NCBI RefSeq assembly: GCF_030463535.1
Contig: NC_132878.1
Coordinates: 94,794,339-94,858,338 of the forward strand
Origin: Salminus brasiliensis
Taxonomy: Eukaryota; Chordata; Actinopteri; Characiformes; Bryconidae
Length of the DNA stretch: 64,000 bases
Direction of reading: 5' to 3'
Below, one piece after another: positions 58,219-64,000 of this stretch. The notes below the pieces were generated by a model. That model was given only the letters and a program-made list of their open reading frames with translations. It was not told where the DNA came from and did no database searches. Position 1 is the stretch's first letter; each line of letters begins with the position of its first letter. Position numbers and translations under genes: made by a program.

Positions 58219-59940
58219 ATTTCTATTTTTTTTTTATATAAACTCGATCACAAACTTAATCAACGGTGTCGAAAACGAGGCCATAAAACCAGCCATCCTC
58301 GGCACATACTGTTTAAAACTCTCGAAAACACTCCAAAAGCCCACATGCACTAATTCTCCGCCCACAATCGAGTCCGATAAACCTTAATCTCTACGAAACA
58401 TCGCTATTGCATCGGTTTAGTAGCTATAATCTTCCTTAAGCAAATCATTCAGTACATCTCTTATGCAGAATCTCTCGAATTAGCAAAAATAAGTGGCATG
58501 GATTTGCATAATTCAATCTGAAAATTACTGCAAGCAAACAAACAAACAAACAAACAAATGCACGCCAACAATGAATAAAAACCAGTGGGGGCCGGGCAGC
58601 ACAATCTCATTTGCATACTGCTAACCGGCCCCTAGTGGCTTTGACTCAGTATGAGCCACATTAACTTTTTACTGGCGCCGACGCAGAGGGAAACATGAAG
58701 GTTTAGTGCTTCAGGCACTTGGAGGAGCCTCAGCTGAACCACCTTCAGACCTTCAGCCTTGAGCACAACCGAACCAGCGACACCTACATCAGCAGAGCAC
58801 TTCTACCTAGCTTAAAAAAACAAAAAAACAAAGAGAAAGAAATACAGATATGTAGCCAGCACCGTTTAACCATTCCACAGTCCTGCTCTTATGTCCGTAA
58901 GTCAATGCCAATATATATCTGGACGGTGGGTCATAACCGAGCCACCTTTTTAGCACCAAGCTTTAATTTCAGCATCGATTAGTGCAGGTTACCGTTCCCT
59001 CCTTCATGAAAAGGGACGTGCTTCAGACAGGGCACGGAGCAGGGAGAGAGGGGAAGGCGTCCTGCTGCACAGAATGCTGAAACGCGCTCTTCAAGTAAAA
59101 CTAAAATACGCCACGCTGCCCTCTACTGGCCCTCCAGTGAACAGGGGTAACACGCTCCGCCACGTCGCACTGTAGCATCCGTGAGAGACACGTCATCCAC
59201 GAGGCCATCCGCTGCCCGGCCCCCTCTTAGACAAAAAGCACACCTCACATACATCATACACGTCTTACCAAAGGAACCCGTACAATAGCAGCTAGATCCT
59301 TTGTTATGAGCAGGCAGAAGAGGCAGATGATCATTTAACTAGCTTTCTGCCATGTAGGAAAAAAAATCTAATAAAAAATTAATAATAAAAAAAAAAAAAA
59401 AAAAAGCGACCAAAGCTGAGAATTACGGTCAAACGGCTGTAAAAGACAGATCTCCCCAATTCTCGAGTTCCCCTCCCTGAATGGACCCGCCCCCGCTGGT
59501 GCGGTTCCACTGAGAAGTGAAAAGACGCCAAACCAAAAAGCTACAACCCTGTCAATACTGATCAGTGAAAAACAGACAATAAACAAACAAACCCAAACAA
59601 ATGATCACCAGAACAGAAGTCGTTAAGACAGATCATGGCTTACTGCAATCCACTGAAGTGGGTCAGACAGCTGGAACAGCGAAACCCCTCGAGAAACACC
59701 TCGAAAAGAACCTCGGGTTTGGACCGTCACGGCTGCTGTAAAAACTGTGCCCTTGGTCTTAATCTTAATCTTAAATCTTAATCCTAATCCCAACCCTAAT
59801 GCACTGCATAAACTCCTTAGTTCCTGAACATTCTGGACTTAAAAACCATTCAACCTCCTAGAAAAGCAACCGTTTCCAAAACCAGGCACTTGATTTTCCA
59901 TCCTTATCAAAGAGAGGAGGCCGATCCTCAGAGTACTAGA
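58219..59940. other. Presumed 3' UTR, no gene seen
   Basis: Contains (AAAC)n near 58535-58558, an A-run at about 59385-59405 and a few degenerate AATCTT/CCTAAT units at 59757-59800. No domain-bearing frame. Confidence 0.4.
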
Positions 59941-59956
59941 ATTCTGTCAGCAGAAA

Positions 59957-59994
<38 letters not shown>

Positions 59995-60150
59995 GTGTGT
60001 GTATATATATATATATATAAATATTTATATTTATAAACACACACACACACACACATCTGCGTATCAAATACGAGCGTGTAAGTACGAAAGTGCCAAACAT
60101 GCACATCCTTCCAACTTCTACAATGCCCTCCCTTTCCCATTCCCTTTCCA

Positions 60151-60220
<70 letters not shown>
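59957..60220. repeat. Cluster of TA, GT and CA microsatellites
   Basis: (AT)n at about 59964-59990, (GT)n/(AT)n to 60019, (AC)n at 60038-60055 and about 35 CA units at 60151-60220. A further (GT)n lies at 60408-60435, and GT/TA tracts at 60890-60964. Frames of CVCVC or HTHTH are artefacts. Confidence 0.92.
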
Positions 60221-60223
<3 letters not shown>

Positions 60224-60403
60224 GCAAAGCTCTCAGTCAAGTTCAAGTGTTGGTGGAGTTGCCAACACCCTCTTAAAATTCCCTGTTCCAGCCTCACATC
60301 ATCCACAAAGCCTTCGTCTGTGCAGGGACACTCAACCCGCCAATGGATTATTGCACTAAAAACCACAATATTAATCATCTGTAGTAGAACGTAAGAATGT
60401 GGC

Positions 60404-60438
<35 letters not shown>

Positions 60439-60898
60439 TCTATGGTTGAAAACAAGTGATAAAAAAGGCAGAGAGGTGGGTCTGGGGGGGTGGGGATAGA
60501 AACGACGCAAAAGAAATGCAATCTAAAAGCAGGCAAATAAATACTGGGAGGAACCGACGAAACAAACAGAACCAAAGAAGAGAAGAGACACGTTAAAACA
60601 CCAATCAATCACTTTGCATTGCAGTACATGAGAGCTCACAGACAGTGTTCTGGACCACACTCGGTATTGATATTACTCGGCACAAAGCTTGGGGAGGTCG
60701 GATCAATTCAATTCTATGAAAAAAACAAAGAAAAAAAAACAAATTTAAAAAATGAACCACTCGACTTATCTGCTTCTCCTTCAGGCAGTTTTTTGGGGGG
60801 AATATGTGGCCCTAACGCCTGTAGGTGGCACTTCACTCGTAACTACAGCTTGTGTATGTGTTGGTGTGAGAGTGTGAGTGAGTATATTTGTATATATG

Positions 60899-60937
<39 letters not shown>

Positions 60938-61774
60938 GTGTGTGTGCGTGCGTGTGTGTGTGTTGGTGTGCGCGTGTTAGTTTTTATATATTTATAACGC
61001 ACAACTGGTTCATCACAATTGACACTCACATCTTAAGTCACGATTGGCTACAAAAGTAGGGAGGGAATAAAAAAAAAATTTTAAATCAAAATAATAATAA
61101 ATAAAATCTGAATTTTTCAGAAAATAAAAAAATAAATAAAAAGGAAAGAGAGGGACTTTGGCTACACCGTCACTGATGTAGATAAAAATAAGGGCCTATT
61201 GGTTCCCAATCGAGCAGAAAACAAGCCGTTCACATCCCTCCACTCACTCGCAGGACCGACTCTGCTCTCTCAGCGCCGATCTGCAGGAACTGGGGCGGCT
61301 TTATCAGGGGTAGAAAGTGCTGCTGTTACAAGCTTGAGGTAAAATGATGAACAGACAGAGGGGAGGGGACAAAACGCAAACTTAAAAAAAAAATAAAAAA
61401 AAACACCTCCCTCGAGTTTGGTAGAGAGGGGAAAGGTGCCTCAGGAGACCCCCAAAAGAGGGAGAAAGAAATAAAAAAAAATAATAAATGAGAAAACAAA
61501 ATGATTGGCTGGTTTAATATTGCATAATAGTGCTGAGTTTTCAGGTGTGGGTTTAAAGCAGGTGTGCGTTCTCAGGCCAGTTTTAGGGTTGGCGCCCCCT
61601 TCTTCCTGCCGCACAGTGTCCGGTCCGGATTTAGTGGGCGCTCTCACTGCCATGGAAACAAACCCTCTGGGACACACATATTGGTAGGTGGTGTGTGAGT
61701 TTGTGTGTGCCGGTGTGTGTGGACATGTTTGCTTGTGTGAGTGAGAGTGCGAGTGTGTAGACGTTGGGGCTCTC

Positions 61775-64000
<2,226 letters not shown>

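Larger units (their letters stand above)
52825..61774 (-). other. Probable 3' UTR of the Argonaute gene (about 9 kb)
   Basis: It lies directly after the stop codon at 61775 on the minus strand. No other gene or splice-supported exon is visible, and an AATAAA lies at its far end (52842-52847). Long 3' UTRs are usual for vertebrate AGO genes. It includes inserted elements (54205-54715, 55092-55585, 57765-58210) and many microsatellites. Extent is inferred; earlier poly(A) sites or a second gene's 3' end are possible. Confidence 0.45.

Overview
The window is vertebrate nuclear DNA, almost certainly from a teleost fish. Its few genes are split into short exons with GT..AG introns. The rest is packed with Tc1/mariner and hAT elements, tRNA-derived SINEs, LINE remnants and long minisatellites of fish type. 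I cannot name the species from the sequence alone. Bacterial features such as operons, Shine-Dalgarno sites or CRISPR arrays do not apply.

Layout. About 1-12.2 kb (+ strand) holds a small immunoglobulin-superfamily membrane receptor of CD2/SLAM/HEPACAM type (called gene A): signal peptide, cysteine-free V-like domain, C2-like domain, TM segment and short tail. About 19.1-28.8 kb (+) holds a tandem paralogue (gene B) with the same exon plan and the same intron phases. Upstream of gene B is an array of CCAAT/GC-box modules repeated about every 167 bp. From 28.8 to 39.7 kb I see no supported gene, mainly interspersed repeats and a 3.3-kb, 29-bp-period minisatellite. A two-exon CC-type chemokine receptor lies at 39.8-40.9 kb (- strand). 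From 41 to 52.8 kb there are repeats, including a LINE remnant, SINEs, decayed DNA transposons and a telomere-like satellite. From 52.8 kb to the right edge is the 3' end of an Argonaute gene (- strand): the last two coding exons (AGO3-like, with the catalytic-position His), the last intron with a 33-bp minisatellite, and a probable 9-kb 3' UTR ending at an AATAAA near 52.84 kb.

The genes do not form one pathway. The two Ig receptors and the chemokine receptor are immune-cell surface proteins. Argonaute is the small-RNA effector and continues beyond the window. The most informative structure lies in the DNA between exons: a 1-kb tandem duplication that copies a splice acceptor of gene A, nested hAT elements with readable 8-bp target-site duplications, a Tc1 insertion whose near-empty site survives as a second repeat copy 24 kb away, foldback elements, and a 36-bp higher-order array built of telomere-like hexamers. 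I found no convincing wholly new biological system. The best candidates for novelty are the repeated promoter modules and the tandem receptor pair.
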